DNA of 64,000 nucleotides from Pseudomicrostroma phylloplanum (GCA_039545275.1 BCHS01000020.1:62001-126000), one strand, 5' to 3'. Numbered from the stretch's first letter, positions 21,366 to 32,352 are shown. The notes: generated from the letters alone by a model not told the origin. Program-made: numbers and translations.

Positions 21366-23226
21366 TCATCTACGCCTTTCGCCTTCCTCTTCCTCTGCAC
21401 CACCCCTGGGAAGCCAGCCAATGCTCCAACGGCCAAACCTTCGTCTGCTCGCAGGGTATACTCCGTTGCTCCGCTGCAGCGCCTCGCACAATCGACGCAC
21501 ATACACCGCAGGGAGAACAATCGGCTCGAAGCTCTCTGCCTGCATGGGCTCGGGCTGGGATCGTTGCTGCTCCCCTGGGATGATGGGAGCATTCTCCTCC
21601 TTCCGGAGCGTGTAGAGGATCTTGGCGGCATTGAGGATGAGGGGCTCATTTGCAGGCCTGTCTCGAAGTCCGAGCGAGGCGAGGAGCTCCCTCGACGGGA
21701 GGAGGGACAGGTGGAAGGAGGGCTGGAAGTACCACAGCTGTTTCGGACCGGAATGAGAGTGGATGGCATGAGCTTCCGTGTATCAAGGTTGCGCCCTGCT
21801 GCCTGTCGGCCAGGTCTACTCACTGTGCCCTTTTCTTGCCCGCTCTCCTCCTCGACGAGGACAAAGTGCCTGACAGCCTGCGCGAGGGAGGCACGCTCCA
21901 TCTCCTCCGCCACGGCCAGCAGGAGTGGCGCATACGAGTCGTCTACGCGCTCAGATGTCCCCGCCGCGTCGAGACCAGCGTTGGCGGCGGCGGGACGTAG
22001 TGCGTACTTTTCCAGACGCATCGTTGCGTCTGATAGCTCCTTACCGAGGGGACTGGAGCACAACGAGCAGAGGAGCCGCTGCAGATGCGGTGGTGCCTGA
22101 GTACGAAAAGAAAAAAGGATGGAGGTGGAGGTCGCCTTGTCAGTACCAAAGATGTAGCTCCCGTGAGTGACCCAACGAAATTGGCCTCCGCATCGATCTT
22201 TTGACGGAGGGGGTGTTTCTGTGTAAAGAGCAGCCATTATGGTCTTCATCTAGGACCAAGAGTATCGGTCGATGGAGGCGGGTCAAGGCAAATGAGCACG
22301 AACCACCCCGCCTTCGCACCACCTGCTGATGTGCCACAGCGCCACTCCTGCCATCTCCCGCTCGCACTCGTACTCGTTCAGTAGGGCGCAAGTAGGAGCT
22401 GGAGGAGCTGCGGAAACACCCAGCGAAGTAGGAGGGAGGGAGTAAAGTCCGTAGCGCTCGCTGCCTGAAAGAACCCTCTCGCTCGTCGGTAGAGGCGGAA
22501 AGCGCGACGTCGACCTTCTTGTTGGTCCATCTGCCCTCTTCAACCAGAATCACCTTCGACTGTGCAGCTCACCTTGTCATCCCTGATAAGACTTCCCTCT
22601 CGAGCCTTTTCCCTCGGCCAAATCATATAAGCCTCGCCCACCCTCACTTCATCCGGTCCCATTGGCCCATCGAGCCCTTCTTTGCCCTGTGTAACACTCT
22701 GGTTGAGCAATTGATCACCATGGCACATCCAACTATCGATGAGCTCTTCCCAGTTCTCAGAGGGCAGGGCAATATAGCGTGTATTGGTCGAATCGACGTG
22801 CAGAATGACCGAGGAGCAGGTCGCGCAGAGGAAGCTCTCTGGCGCCGTGGAAGCCAGGTAGGAGAAGGAGATGTGGCCGTGGGATACTGGAAGGCTTGGC
22901 GGGGCAGGTGAAATGGGATCGCAGCGCAGGCGTAGCGAGAAGTGGTCCTGAGCGAAGGGGATTGGCCCGACTTGCTCGGGCTGGACCTTAATGGGTAGTG
23001 TAATGCTGTCTTTGGCGCCGGTGCTGGTCTCTTCGATATGCAGGGTATAAGGCGGTTCAGTCCGATAGTGGATTCCGCGGGTAATGTCGTGCGCACAGTG
23101 TGCTTCTTCTTGTTGACTTGCTTTGTTCTCAAACCCTTCTGGGACGGGGTGAAGCGAGATCAAGACAGATACCGTCCCGATCTGTCCTTGACTCTCTGCG
23201 ACATAGCTCGCGACGACCGTGCTCAT
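21366..23226 (-). CDS. HECT-like E2-binding ubiquitin ligase, UBE3D family
   Basis: Member of the HECT_2/UBE3D family (E2C-binding, HECT-like E3). Exons 23226-22573, 22096-21824, 21737-21366; donors GTGAGC and GTGAGT; 432 residues. Conserved features: N-terminal YVAESQGQIGTVSVLISL; the CATC cysteines followed by PSENWEELIDSWMCHGDQL; a second Cys pair LLCSLCSSPLGKE; then LEKYALR, and near the C-terminus LWYFQPSFHLS and NAAKILY. I chose the exon 2 acceptor (TTTTCGTACTCAG) because it brings the second Cys pair directly after RVGEAYMIWP. I chose the exon 3 acceptor because it is the only one giving the WYFQPSF frame from a phase-0 donor. Intron 1 is long (476 bp) and could hide an alternative exon. 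Its ATG overlaps the stop of the upstream gene. Confidence 0.82.
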
Positions 23227-25814
23227 TGGCTCGCCGTTGCTACGCGTGCCTTCAACAGATCGCTGTCGTATGTCGAGCTCATCGCCGAGTCGACGCTTCC
23301 TCCCCCCGCCCCGACCCGAAAATCCTCATCGTGAGACTGCGCCTTCCTTTGCTCTCTCGTCGAGAAGCTGTTCGTATTTGGTGGCGCCTGCCTGCCGTCG
23401 ATGCTGTCTAGCGTAGCCATGGTGTGGTAACGTCGCTGCGGTGGCCTCATGACGGCTTCTTGATCCGAAAGGCGGGTACGACTTGCAGCAGTGGCGAGCA
23501 AATCAAACAGCTCCGTGTCTTCCGACCTCTTCGTCTGAGAAGACGACAACAGCGTCTCAGAGCCTGCAAGAGCTCCAGCGGCGGAAGTCTGTGGCTGGTA
23601 CCTGGCGTCTGCGGCATTGTCCTTGAAGAGCATCGCCCTTAGAGACATGGGTGTGGTCCTCTTGGTTCGGGTTGGCATCTCCTCGACTGAGCTCAGCCCT
23701 GAAGGCATGCCGCTGCCTGCACTGCCCGGCCTCGAGAGAGGGGCAGGCGCTCGCTCCTTGCCATTGCCAGCGGCAGTCGTCGGCGTTGATGACGATGACG
23801 AAGACCTTCTGAAGGTGCCCGCAAGCTGTGCGGTCGATGATAGCCTCTTGAGCATGCTGTTGTTGGACTTGGTCGAGACAAACGGTGGGTCCACGGAGAC
23901 GCTCGGCGATGCCTTTTTGGCCTTGGGGGCTACTCTCTGATCATCCAGTTGCTTCCCGCTGGCAGCTAGACGATCAATGAGATCGTCCAGATTCATATCG
24001 ACGTTGAGGCTCTTATGACCGGCCACCTTTGGGCTCGCTCGCTGACTGGCAAGTCGAGAAGCGGTAGTCGTGACTCTCTCAGTTGAAGTCTGTACCATGT
24101 CCGTCGACTGAGAGGCCACGGGAGTGTAAAGGCCTAGGGCAGGCTCCGAGGAAGTGGAAAGACTCGGAGATGACAGCAAAATCCCCTTCTCTGGGTAGGG
24201 TATCGTGCTCCGAGATCCTGAGCGACGATGAGAAAATTTGTCATCGAGGCCGTACGCAGGTAGTAGGCCTCGTGCCTGATAGTCTCGGATCTGCCCTTCG
24301 CTGGCGCCTGATCCTTTCCGTTGTCTGCTACTGCCTCCATCGTCGGAGTAGCGTGGTGGGAGAGAGCCGCTTGCGATTGAGCTCGTCCCTTCAAGACTGC
24401 TCAAGCTCCCCGCTTTCCGGATAAGACTACCTCGGTGAGAGACCATCGGTCCCTGCAAGCGGCTACCTGACCGGCTGTGACCGCTGGCGACAGATCGAGC
24501 CCTCTCTGCTACATCTGTGTTGGAGCTGGCAGCGCTACTCCTTCGGCTCCTCCCGCGTAGTGGACTGTAGCTCCCTGCGTTGTCGAAGGAAAATAGGTAC
24601 GTGTTTGCGGCTCTGCGACTGGCGAGCAGATCGCGCGTGAGAATGAGGATGTGACTGATGTGCGACCAAGCGGCTACGTTGGTCTCTGACAAGGCTAGAT
24701 CGTCCCTTGTCAGCGGAGATTTGGTGGCTGAAGAACCGAAGATGCTTGTGAGAGAGCGAGCCTCGTCTACGGAGCGCCCCGTGCGCGGTATGGTGCGCTG
24801 CTGCTCGGGACATCTGCTCACGAGAGCAGAGATCAATCGATGCAGGGTAGCAAATACGTTGGGCTCGGTGGTCTCGACGAAAGGGTTTCTGAGCTCTTCG
24901 CGGCTGACAGAGGGGCTGCGACTGCTGGTGGAAGCGAGGGTGCTTGCACTTCCTTGTCGCAACTTAGGAGATCGAGCCTGACGCTGAGCTGACTCAATTG
25001 CGGCCCTTCCGCCGTGGGGCAAGTCAACTTTGTCGAGGGACTGGATGAGGTCGCCGAGAGCGAGTGCCAGGGTGACGCTGTCATTTGTGGACGAGGTGCT
25101 GGTGGATCCTGCCGTCAAAGCTGCCGTAGAGAGTGAGTCGAGGAGAAGGTTGAGCTTGGCTAGAGGTTGTCCGCGGTCCTCGCTTTGCTCTGAGACTTCG
25201 GACACGACGTTGATTGCGCCATCGAGAATGTCCACGGTAGCATCGGCCGGTTCAGTGTCTTCTTCTTCCTCGCGCATGACTTTCTTTTGCACGGCTTGGT
25301 TGCGCAACTGTTGCAGCAGGGTTTGCAGGGCTAGTAGAGCAGCTGCTTGACTTGCCAATACGAGGCCAGCTAGGTCATTCTGTTGCCGGTCGCCGGTCTC
25401 TGCGCCCGTAGTCTCGATAGGATCGTCTGCCAGCTCCTCCAAGACCTCCTCCTCTTCCTCGTCGTCTAATTCCTCTTCGACTTCGCCATCGAAGTCGCTC
25501 ATCCCCGCCGCCTGCCTTCCCATTGCTGGTCCACTGCTTCCCACACTTCCCATTTCCGACTCGCGGTCGCTGAAGTCGGACTCGATTGTGGGATCATAGA
25601 GGGAGGGGTGGAAGCTAGGTTCGGAGGTGGGTACCGACGGGAGGACAAAGGCGGAGTCGCCATTGGGTGCGTCTAGGATGCGTAGCAGCGGTGATGGAGG
25701 TGGGAGAGGGAGAGGGTGTAGTACTGGGCTCTTGCGAAGTTCGCGAGTGGGGATGGTTGGCAATTCGATGGTGATCGAAGGGGTGCGGACCCAAGGCTTT
25801 TCGAGTGTTGCCAT
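23223..25814 (-). CDS. Orphan Ser-rich protein with acidic segment
   Basis: Intronless 863-residue ORF; family not recognised. It starts in a good context (CACCATGG at 25814). The N-terminus is Pro/Leu-rich. Residues about 108-145 are very acidic (a run of Asp/Glu). A helical, Leu-rich segment follows (LAGLVLASQAAALLALQTLL), then two more helical patches around FATLHRLISALVSRC and WSHISHILILTRDLLASRRA. The rest is Ser/Arg-rich with many possible phosphosites and conserved-looking short motifs (TTPMSLRAMLFKDN; HTMATLDSIDGR) near the C-terminus. No transmembrane span. The TGA stop (23225-23223) overlaps the ATG of the UBE3D-like gene. The gene is divergent from the molybdenum-cofactor gene. Confidence 0.7.
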   Translation of the reverse strand: MATLEKPWVRTPSITIELPTIPTRELRKSPVLHPLPLPPPSPLLRILDAPNGDSAFVLPSVPTSEPSFHPSLYDPTIESDFSDRESEMGSVGSSGPAMGRQAAGMSDFDGEVEEELDDEEEEEVLEELADDPIETTGAETGDRQQNDLAGLVLASQAAALLALQTLLQQLRNQAVQKKVMREEEEDTEPADATVDILDGAINVVSEVSEQSEDRGQPLAKLNLLLDSLSTAALTAGSTSTSSTNDSVTLALALGDLIQSLDKVDLPHGGRAAIESAQRQARSPKLRQGSASTLASTSSRSPSVSREELRNPFVETTEPNVFATLHRLISALVSRCPEQQRTIPRTGRSVDEARSLTSIFGSSATKSPLTRDDLALSETNVAAWSHISHILILTRDLLASRRAANTYLFSFDNAGSYSPLRGRSRRSSAASSNTDVAERARSVASGHSRSGSRLQGPMVSHRGSLIRKAGSLSSLEGTSSIASGSLPPRYSDDGGSSRQRKGSGASEGQIRDYQARGLLPAYGLDDKFSHRRSGSRSTIPYPEKGILLSSPSLSTSSEPALGLYTPVASQSTDMVQTSTERVTTTASRLASQRASPKVAGHKSLNVDMNLDDLIDRLAASGKQLDDQRVAPKAKKASPSVSVDPPFVSTKSNNSMLKRLSSTAQLAGTFRRSSSSSSTPTTAAGNGKERAPAPLSRPGSAGSGMPSGLSSVEEMPTRTKRTTPMSLRAMLFKDNAADARYQPQTSAAGALAGSETLLSSSQTKRSEDTELFDLLATAASRTRLSDQEAVMRPPQRRYHTMATLDSIDGRQAPPNTNSFSTREQRKAQSHDEDFRVGAGGGSVDSAMSSTYDSDLLKARVATASQ

Positions 25815-26313
25815 GGTGAAGTCCCTTTGTCCTCTGAGTTTGGTGAGGCAGGGATGGCCCTGTGAGGGTGTGTGTGTGGGTAGTGGATGTGCTTACTACT
25901 GCGATGTGATCGCGAGGAGCATGATGGGTGATGGTGACTACGGAACAATGAGCCGGATGAGAAGGCTAGGAGTGGAAGCGGGGCGCAATGGTACAGAAGC
26001 AAGGCCAAGCAAGGAGCCGGAGCACAAACGCAGTCCGAGCGTCGTGGTCTAGGTAGAAGTCTGTGTGTGTGTGTGTGCCTGCGTGCCTGCGTGCCTGCCT
26101 CCAGACTCCGATCCGGCCCCGCTGCCCCACCGCCGGCTCGCAAGGCTCAGCCGAGGTGCGTTCCGGTGCTCCGGGCGAAGGATGGCTGGTGGCCTCTGCA
26201 GGCCACAGACGTCTGTCCAGCTGCTCATTGCGCTCCACTTACAAGGCTCACAGGACTCCGAGGTCAGAGTCATACTACTTGAAGCTGGTACCGCGACCGC
26301 AGCACCCCTGTCA
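25815..26313. promoter_or_regulatory. Divergent promoter region, orphan / Mo-cofactor gene
   Basis: 499 bp between head-to-head genes. It contains a TG run followed by CCTGCGTG repeats at 26061-26098. No coding signal seen. Confidence 0.45.
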
Positions 26314-29082
26314 ATGAGTGAGCTCGTCGCCTAGTCTTTGTCTAGGTTGAAAGCACTGCGAGCTCACCATCTGCCCCACTACCCTCACCAAACAGCTCCC
26401 CCCCTCTACTCTGTCGGAGTCCTCACGGGTGAGTACTTGGTTTAGCAGTTCCCCCCCGTGCTCCGTCTAATTTGAGTGCTGATTCTACCTCTCCTACTCG
26501 TCCTACAGTCTCTGACACCTGCTGTCGAGACGCCTCTTCCGATGCGTCAGGACCCCTGCTCCGCCGTACTCTCGAGTCACACCCGAGCGATGCCTTCCGC
26601 GTAGGGTGCTCATCCATCGTACCGGACGATCCCAAAGCAATCAGGACGATCGTCACCCAGTGGATCGATGAGCTGGGAATCAAGCTGGTCATCACGACTG
26701 GTGGGACAGGCCTGGGAGTGCGAGATACTACGCCAGAGGTGAGCCCGGCAGGCACAGCAGACCGATCAGGCGGTAGAGCTGACCCTACCCCCTCTCCTGG
26801 TTGAACCGTTGCAGGCTTTGTCGCCTCTGATCGACAAGCCTACGCCAGGTATCACACAGGCCGTCATCGCAGAATCACTGACAAAAACTCCACTCGCAGC
26901 CCTCTCTCGCCTCATCAGTGGAATCCGGCAAGTGCCCTCCTCCTCCTCCTCCTCGGGCGCCGCCTCCTCGAGCAGCAAGCATGGTTCCCCTGGAGCCTTG
27001 ATCATTGCCCTCCCGGGCTCCCCCAAGGCAGTGAAAGAATGCCTTCAAGTGCTCCTCGGCACCTCGCAGAAGGACGGGATCCTCCTTCATGCATTGGAGC
27101 TATGCACAGGGTTGGGTGGAGCCAAGGCTGGACACAAGACGCACCAGGAGCTACAGCACCAACACCGTCACAGTGGCCTGAGCGGTACAGAGACGGATAC
27201 CGGGGCTTCGAGACATCGTCACAATCACCAGCACCCTCAGCCGGATCATGGAAGCCATAGTCATCACCACCACCATCACCATGGATCTGGTCACTCACAC
27301 GGCGTCCACTCGCACTCCGCCCCACAGGCAAGAACCGCCTACCTCACGCACTCCGCCCACGGCTCCTCTACACTTCGAGCGCGCCAGTCACCCTACCCCA
27401 TTCTTCCTCTCGACAAAGCCCTCTCGCTCATCAACGAGCACACACCGATGGCAAAGGAGATTGTTGAAGTGCCGGTAGACGAGCGACTTGTTGGCCACGT
27501 ACTGGCGCATGACGTCTCTGCGACTGCTGATCTCCCGCCGGGAAATACGACGAATGTAGATGGGTACGCCGTCAACGCCGTGAGCACAACGCCTGGCAGG
27601 TACAAGGTGGTGACGGCGTCTATCCTGGCGAGCAGAGTAGCCGAGGGTCAGGGGCAGAGGCAGGATCCTTCTGCGTCGCTCCTCAAGCCGGGTGAGGTGT
27701 GCAGGGTCAACACAGGCCAAGGCCTGCCGGCAGGCACAGACGGCGTGGTCATGGTCGAAGACACTGCACTACTGTCCACGACTGCTCTGGACGAAGAGGA
27801 AGAGATCGAGATCCTTGCGCAGATCGATCCGCTGGAGAATGTGCGCCGCTCAGGATCTGACGTGCGTGCAGGCATGACGGTCTTGACGGCAGGCACGACC
27901 ATCTCGGCTCTAGGAGGAGAAATCGGCACGCTCGCCTTCCTCGGCAAGAACAAAGTGAGCGTGTACAGAAAGCCGAAGGTGGCTCTTTTGAGCACTGGAG
28001 ATGAGCTGAGAGATCTTAAGGAGGATGCAGACACGACTGGCGGCGGCAAGGAAGCGTGGGGTTTCAAGGTGTATGATGCGAACCGACCTGGATTGAGGGC
28101 GGCCATCGAAGGTATGGGACTAGAGGTCGTGGATCTGGGCATCTTGGGTGACGAGTGAGTGTCTGCGTGAACTACAGGAGAAGCGACCGGTGGCTAGCAA
28201 GCATGAGTCTGACCACGTCGTGCTTGCCTCCTGCTCGTCTTTAGTCCCACAAAGCTGACAGACACCCTTCGACGAGGAGCGCAAGAAGCCGACATCATTC
28301 TCACCACTGGCGGTACCTCCATGGGGGAGTCCGACTTCCTCAAGCCGATCATCGAGAGGGATTTGGAAGGATCCATCCACTTTGGAAGAGTGGCGATGAA
28401 GCCAGGCAAGGTGAGCTGGCGAGTGACCAGTGCTGCAAGCGTCGATGTGTCTGTTTGCTGACACCCCGTCCACGGCATGTCCTCTCTCAGCCAACGACGT
28501 TCGCGACCCTACCAGCTTCGAGCGGGCAGACGCGCTCCACGCTCCTCTTTGCCCTACCGGGCAATCCCGCCTCTGCCCTCGTCTGCTTCTACATCTTCGC
28601 GCTGCCCTGTCTGCGCAAGCTCCTCGGTGTCACGCCCTCCAGCCAGAGTCCAGCAGCAGCAGCCTCCGGGAAGGGTAACTCACACCAGGTGGGCAACCCG
28701 TACTCTCTACCGCGCATCAAGGTGCGCCTGACGGGCGAAATGAAGCTGGACCCACGGCCGGAATTTCACAGAGTTGTGCTTGGTCCGCCTGGTAGGGAGA
28801 GCGAGGATGGACTAATGATTGCAAGGAGCACGGGAGCGCAGAGATCCAGGTGAGCAGCAGCGCACACATGGAGCAGAGTCAGCGTGACTTGCTTCAGTCG
28901 AGAGAAACGTCACTAATTGCCTCTTCTACTCCTCCTTCTTTCTGCATGGGTACAGCGGTATGCACTCCATGGCAACGGCCAATGCCCTCGTCTGCGTCCC
29001 CGCACTGGAAAAGGGCGCAGAGAAGAAGTCACTCAAGGCGGGTGAGGTGGCAGAAGCGATTCTCCTGGGCACCTTGTCGTGA
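26314..29082 (+). CDS. cnxE: Molybdenum cofactor synthesis fusion (MogA-MoeA, gephyrin/CnxE type)
   Basis: Two-domain enzyme for the last steps of Moco synthesis: adenylylation of molybdopterin (MogA-like G domain) and molybdate insertion (MoeA-like E domain), in the G-then-E order of fungi and animals. Seven exons: 26314-26317, 26396-26428, 26509-26738, 26815-28154, 28245-28410, 28491-28849, 28956-29082; 752 residues. The start ATG-A joins to give MTPPLYSVGVLTVSDTC. MogA signatures: VSDTC, ITTGGTGLGVRDTTPE. MoeA signatures: NTTNVDGYAV, GEVCRVNTGQGLPAGTDGVV, LLSTGDEL, ILTTGGTSMGESD and LFALPGNPAS. Between the domains (about 222-258) lies a His-rich linker with seven consecutive His. Donors are mostly GTGAGC, unlike neighbours. 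The 4-nt first exon is inferred from frame and family start. Confidence 0.9.
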
Positions 29083-30424
29083 GACGACAAAGAAGACTCG
29101 GGAGGGACGGCTGTGGTGTCCATTCTTCTGAAACCAAACAATAAGCTAGACTGATGGCGCGAGTGGGATGCTTCCCGAGGGAGATTGATGTTTCTCGCTC
29201 CTCGTCGCTTGACAGGCATGTACATCTCCCCCCTGTCATCACTTCACCTCATTCCATCCCTCTTTCGCTTCCACGCGCCGTCAGCATCAGCAAATAAACA
29301 ATCCCATTCAATCAGCGTACGTACATCGCTCTGACACTACCACTACCACTACCCTTACTGCTGATCACACTCTTAGCCGAGTCTAGCCGAGGGGGAAAGC
29401 CGAAGCCGAAGCCGAAGACCGAAGGCCGAAGTCCAGCTGCCTGCCTGCCTGCCTCGTTGGCTGAAACAAAAGGTAAAATTTTAAGACTTGCCTGCTGGCC
29501 TGTCTGTCTGTCTGCCCGACCTGTCTGGAAACGGGTCTTGCTCTTTGCACTTTGCTATTGGCATCTGAGAGGCGAGGAGCAGGGCGAATCATCGCTTAGC
29601 TCGACGACAGGTCTGGAGACAGGGGACAGGACCGGCGACACGGAACAGCTCGGGCAGCTCGGGCAAGACCTCGGGATACGATGGGGAAGGGGGGCAGTAG
29701 GGGGGCTTTCAACGCTTCCCTCTCCCTGCCGCTGGTCCCTTTGTTCTCTCTCTTGAGAGAGCAAGGAGATCTTCGGAGTGGAGTGGAGTGGAGGGGGGGA
29801 AGAGTCAGCAGCCATCGTGCGTCGGGCGAAGGGTGCGCGTGAGTGCCTGCGTGTGCTAGAAAGGCTTGGCTGAGTGAAAAGGCTGAAATCAGCGGACACT
29901 GGACCTGGCTTCGAATGGGGCGCGGGTGCAGGCGGCAGGGCGCAGACGCAGACGCAGACGCAGGTGCAGCGGGGCGGAGCAAGAGGGGAATGCGATGGGG
30001 CTAGTCTATCCGTGCCAGTCTAGTCTATCCGCACAGCCACGAGGTGCAGCGTGGGTTTGATTTGTGCGGGTCCCCAATGGCTGAGAAGCCTTGTTCCCTT
30101 TTTTCAATCTTTGGCGGCAGAGGCGTGTGTGCGTGTTGAAAGTTCGACACCCACGCTCTGCCCCGCCCGCACCCGCGCCCACGCCCACGCCCACGCACAT
30201 GCACACCGCCCTCACCTGCATCGCCAAAATATCACACGCTCCCAACACGACGGCAGATCTCGCTCACCCAAGGGAAGAGGGAGCCGAGCTCAAGGGAGGG
30301 AGGGGGGGGGGGGGGGGGGGGAGGCCACTCCCACGCCGCCCCCCTTGCCCCCCCCCCGCCGACCCCCTCCCCACCTCGCCTCCCCCCACCCCCCCCCCCC
30401 CCCCACAAACCCCCCCCCCCCCCC

Positions 30425-30513
<89 letters not shown>

Positions 30514-30848
30514 AATCCATCCATAGCCCGATCCATCTACCTTCTCCAGACTCAAACGACTCCTTCCTTGTCCTTCCTCCCACCACTACCAATCCCACTC
30601 GCCACCCAAAAAACCCACACCGCGAAAGACGATACGCTCCACCCGCACCAGCACCTCCATCCCCGCACTGATAAGACTCTTGCTTCCCCAAGATCAAGCA
30701 ATCGCGCCGCCCGCCGCCCGCCGTCCTTATCTCTCGTTGCCACTCCTCGCGTAGCATTCGCATTCGCATCGTCTAGCGATCCTCACGCTCCCACACACAC
30801 CCACACACACACCTGCACCCCAGACTCACCCCTTCACTGCTATCAAAA
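29083..30848. other. Intergenic region with homopolymer tracts
   Basis: 1,766 bp between tandem genes. It holds the 3' end of the Mo-cofactor gene, GCCGAA repeats at about 29397-29426, CTGCCTGC repeats near 29438-29455, GAC GCA repeats near 29943, and the C/G homopolymer block at 30302-30511. The last 300 bp, rich in CACC and CACACA, should be the promoter of the perilipin-like gene. No gene supported. Confidence 0.5.
30302..30511. repeat. Poly-G/poly-C tract with C17-G85 junction
   Basis: Runs seen directly: 20 G (30302-30321), then a C-rich segment, 16 C (30389-30404), 17 C (30410-30426) and an uninterrupted 85 G (30427-30511). The open frames through it are only Gly or Pro runs. It could be a true unstable tract or a false join of low-quality poly-G read ends. 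Confidence 0.9.
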
Positions 30849-32000
30849 ATGGCCGCTACCACCGCCAACGGAAGTGCCCCTACTTCTTCGTCCTCGTACC
30901 CTATCCACTCCGAGGCATTGAACAAGATTGTCAGTGTACCCTTGGTCAACGCTCCTTTGAGCTTTGCCTACAGCACCATCGAGGCACACCCTGTTTTTGC
31001 TAAGCCCTACGTGAGTCTGATGTGCGGAGATGGAGAGATAGGTAGATGGCGTGCCTTCCTCTTACGATCACAGATCAGTGGCTGACATGTTCTCTCCTCC
31101 CTTTTCCTCCTCGCCTCCAGCACTTCGGAGAGGATGTCGTCGCCCAGTCTCTCAAGCTCGCCGAGCCCATCACCAGCCGCTTCAACGGCCAGCTTCACTT
31201 CCTCGACGACCAAGCCCTCAAGGTCCTAACCTTTGCCGAATCCAAGTGGTCCTACCCCTTCAAGGCTACCCCTCAACAAGTCGCCTCTCTCCCCCTCTCG
31301 GTCATTCAGGCCTACTCTGACGCCCTCACCAAGGCCTACGAAGAGCGTGTGGCACCTGGTGTTCAGGCTGCTACCAGCAAGTTTGAAGAGGTAAAGAGCC
31401 AGAATGCCTTCGTTAGGCAGACGGTTGACGTACTTGGGGGATTGCAGACACGATTGGAAAAGGTACTGGAGCAGGTCAAGAGCACTGGAAAGGCTGGAGA
31501 GGAGAAGGCGGCTGGAGAGGCAAAGGGACTGATCAACAGCATCTTTGAAGAGGTGAGTGGGGGAGGACAGGGAGGAGCACAAAGGGATTCCGCTCTCGAC
31601 GGCGATGGCTGACCATGACGTCTTTCCGCTACTTGTGTCTCTCAGCTCGAGAAGGTTCGATCCTTCGCTGACTCCCTCCCTGCCGATGCCCGCAAGCGCT
31701 TCGACCCCGTCGTCGAGACCTTTGGCCAGACTTGTGAGTATAGTAGAGCGGCACCCGCCCTGGCAGAGACACTCCTGCAACAACTGACCTCCATGCTGAT
31801 ACCCCTCCCTCACCCTCCCTCCGTGCTCCCCCCTACCAGACACCCACCTCAACAAGGAAGTCCGAGACGGCTCTGGTCCCATCCTTCCCCGCCTGCAGAA
31901 GGTCCTCGCCTATGTCCAGGAGGAGGCTCTCCCCGCGCTCAAGAAGGCCGCCGTAGAGGGCAAGGGATCGGGCGTGGATGGAACCCCCGCTGCCAAGTAA
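30849..32000 (+). CDS. Perilipin-like lipid-droplet protein
   Basis: Resembles fungal perilipin homologues (MPL1/CAP20/LDP1 type) that coat lipid droplets and control triglyceride breakdown. Exons 30849-31010, 31121-31552, 31646-31733, 31840-32000; donors all GTGAGT; phases 0, 0, 1; 280 residues. The N-terminus has ALNKIVSVPLVNAPLSFAYS followed by IEAHPVFAKPY, the PAT-like start with its PLVN-x-tyrosine pattern. The rest is a series of amphipathic helices with no true membrane span, e.g. LHFLDDQALKVLTFAES and a coiled segment QTRLEKVLEQVKSTGKAGEE. It ends Lys/Gly-rich. There is no signal peptide. The assignment rests on the N-terminal pattern, size and helix content, so it is moderately sure. 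Confidence 0.68.
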
Positions 32001-32135
32001 GCACAGGCACTTGGCGTTAGAGTATGAAGGGTGTGAACTCTCACTCCCACTCCACGTATAAGGAGGTAGAGATGGAGGTGGAGATGGTCGTCAAAAGAGG
32101 CCGACGGATAGACTCGTCGTCGCCGGAGGAACAAT

Positions 32136-32156
32136 CAGTCAGTCAGTCAGTCAGTC
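32136..32156. repeat. (CAGT)n microsatellite
   Basis: About five CAGT units downstream of the perilipin-like gene. Confidence 0.8.
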
Positions 32157-32325
32157 TGCTCTCGACTTCGGCTTCTAAGTAATCATCCGCCCCGCCCCCA
32201 CACTCTTCACTTCTATCTATCTCTATTCTCTGGATCTGGATCTCTCTCTCCCCGCGATGAGCCTCCCTTTCGTCTTCTTCTCCCTCCCTTTCGTCTTCTT
32301 CTCTCTCTCTTTCCTTGTCCCCCTC

Positions 32326-32352
32326 TCTGTCTGTCTGTCTGTCTGTCTGTCT
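32326..32352. repeat. (TCTG)n microsatellite
   Basis: About six to seven TCTG units inside a longer CT-rich low-complexity stretch (32260-32390). Confidence 0.85.

Noticed and set aside
21321..22100. 259-codon plus-strand ORF
   Set aside because: Antisense shadow of UBE3D-like exons 2 and 3, which show clear family motifs on the minus strand.
22540..22572. 13-nt intron or frameshift to continue UBE3D exon 1 into the adjoining frame
   Set aside because: Too short for a spliceosomal intron; a standard intron to 22096 gives domain continuity in phase 0.
30051..30921. ORFs rich in Gly or Pro across the poly-G/C tract
   Set aside because: They only translate the homopolymer and overlap the start of the perilipin-like gene in other frames.
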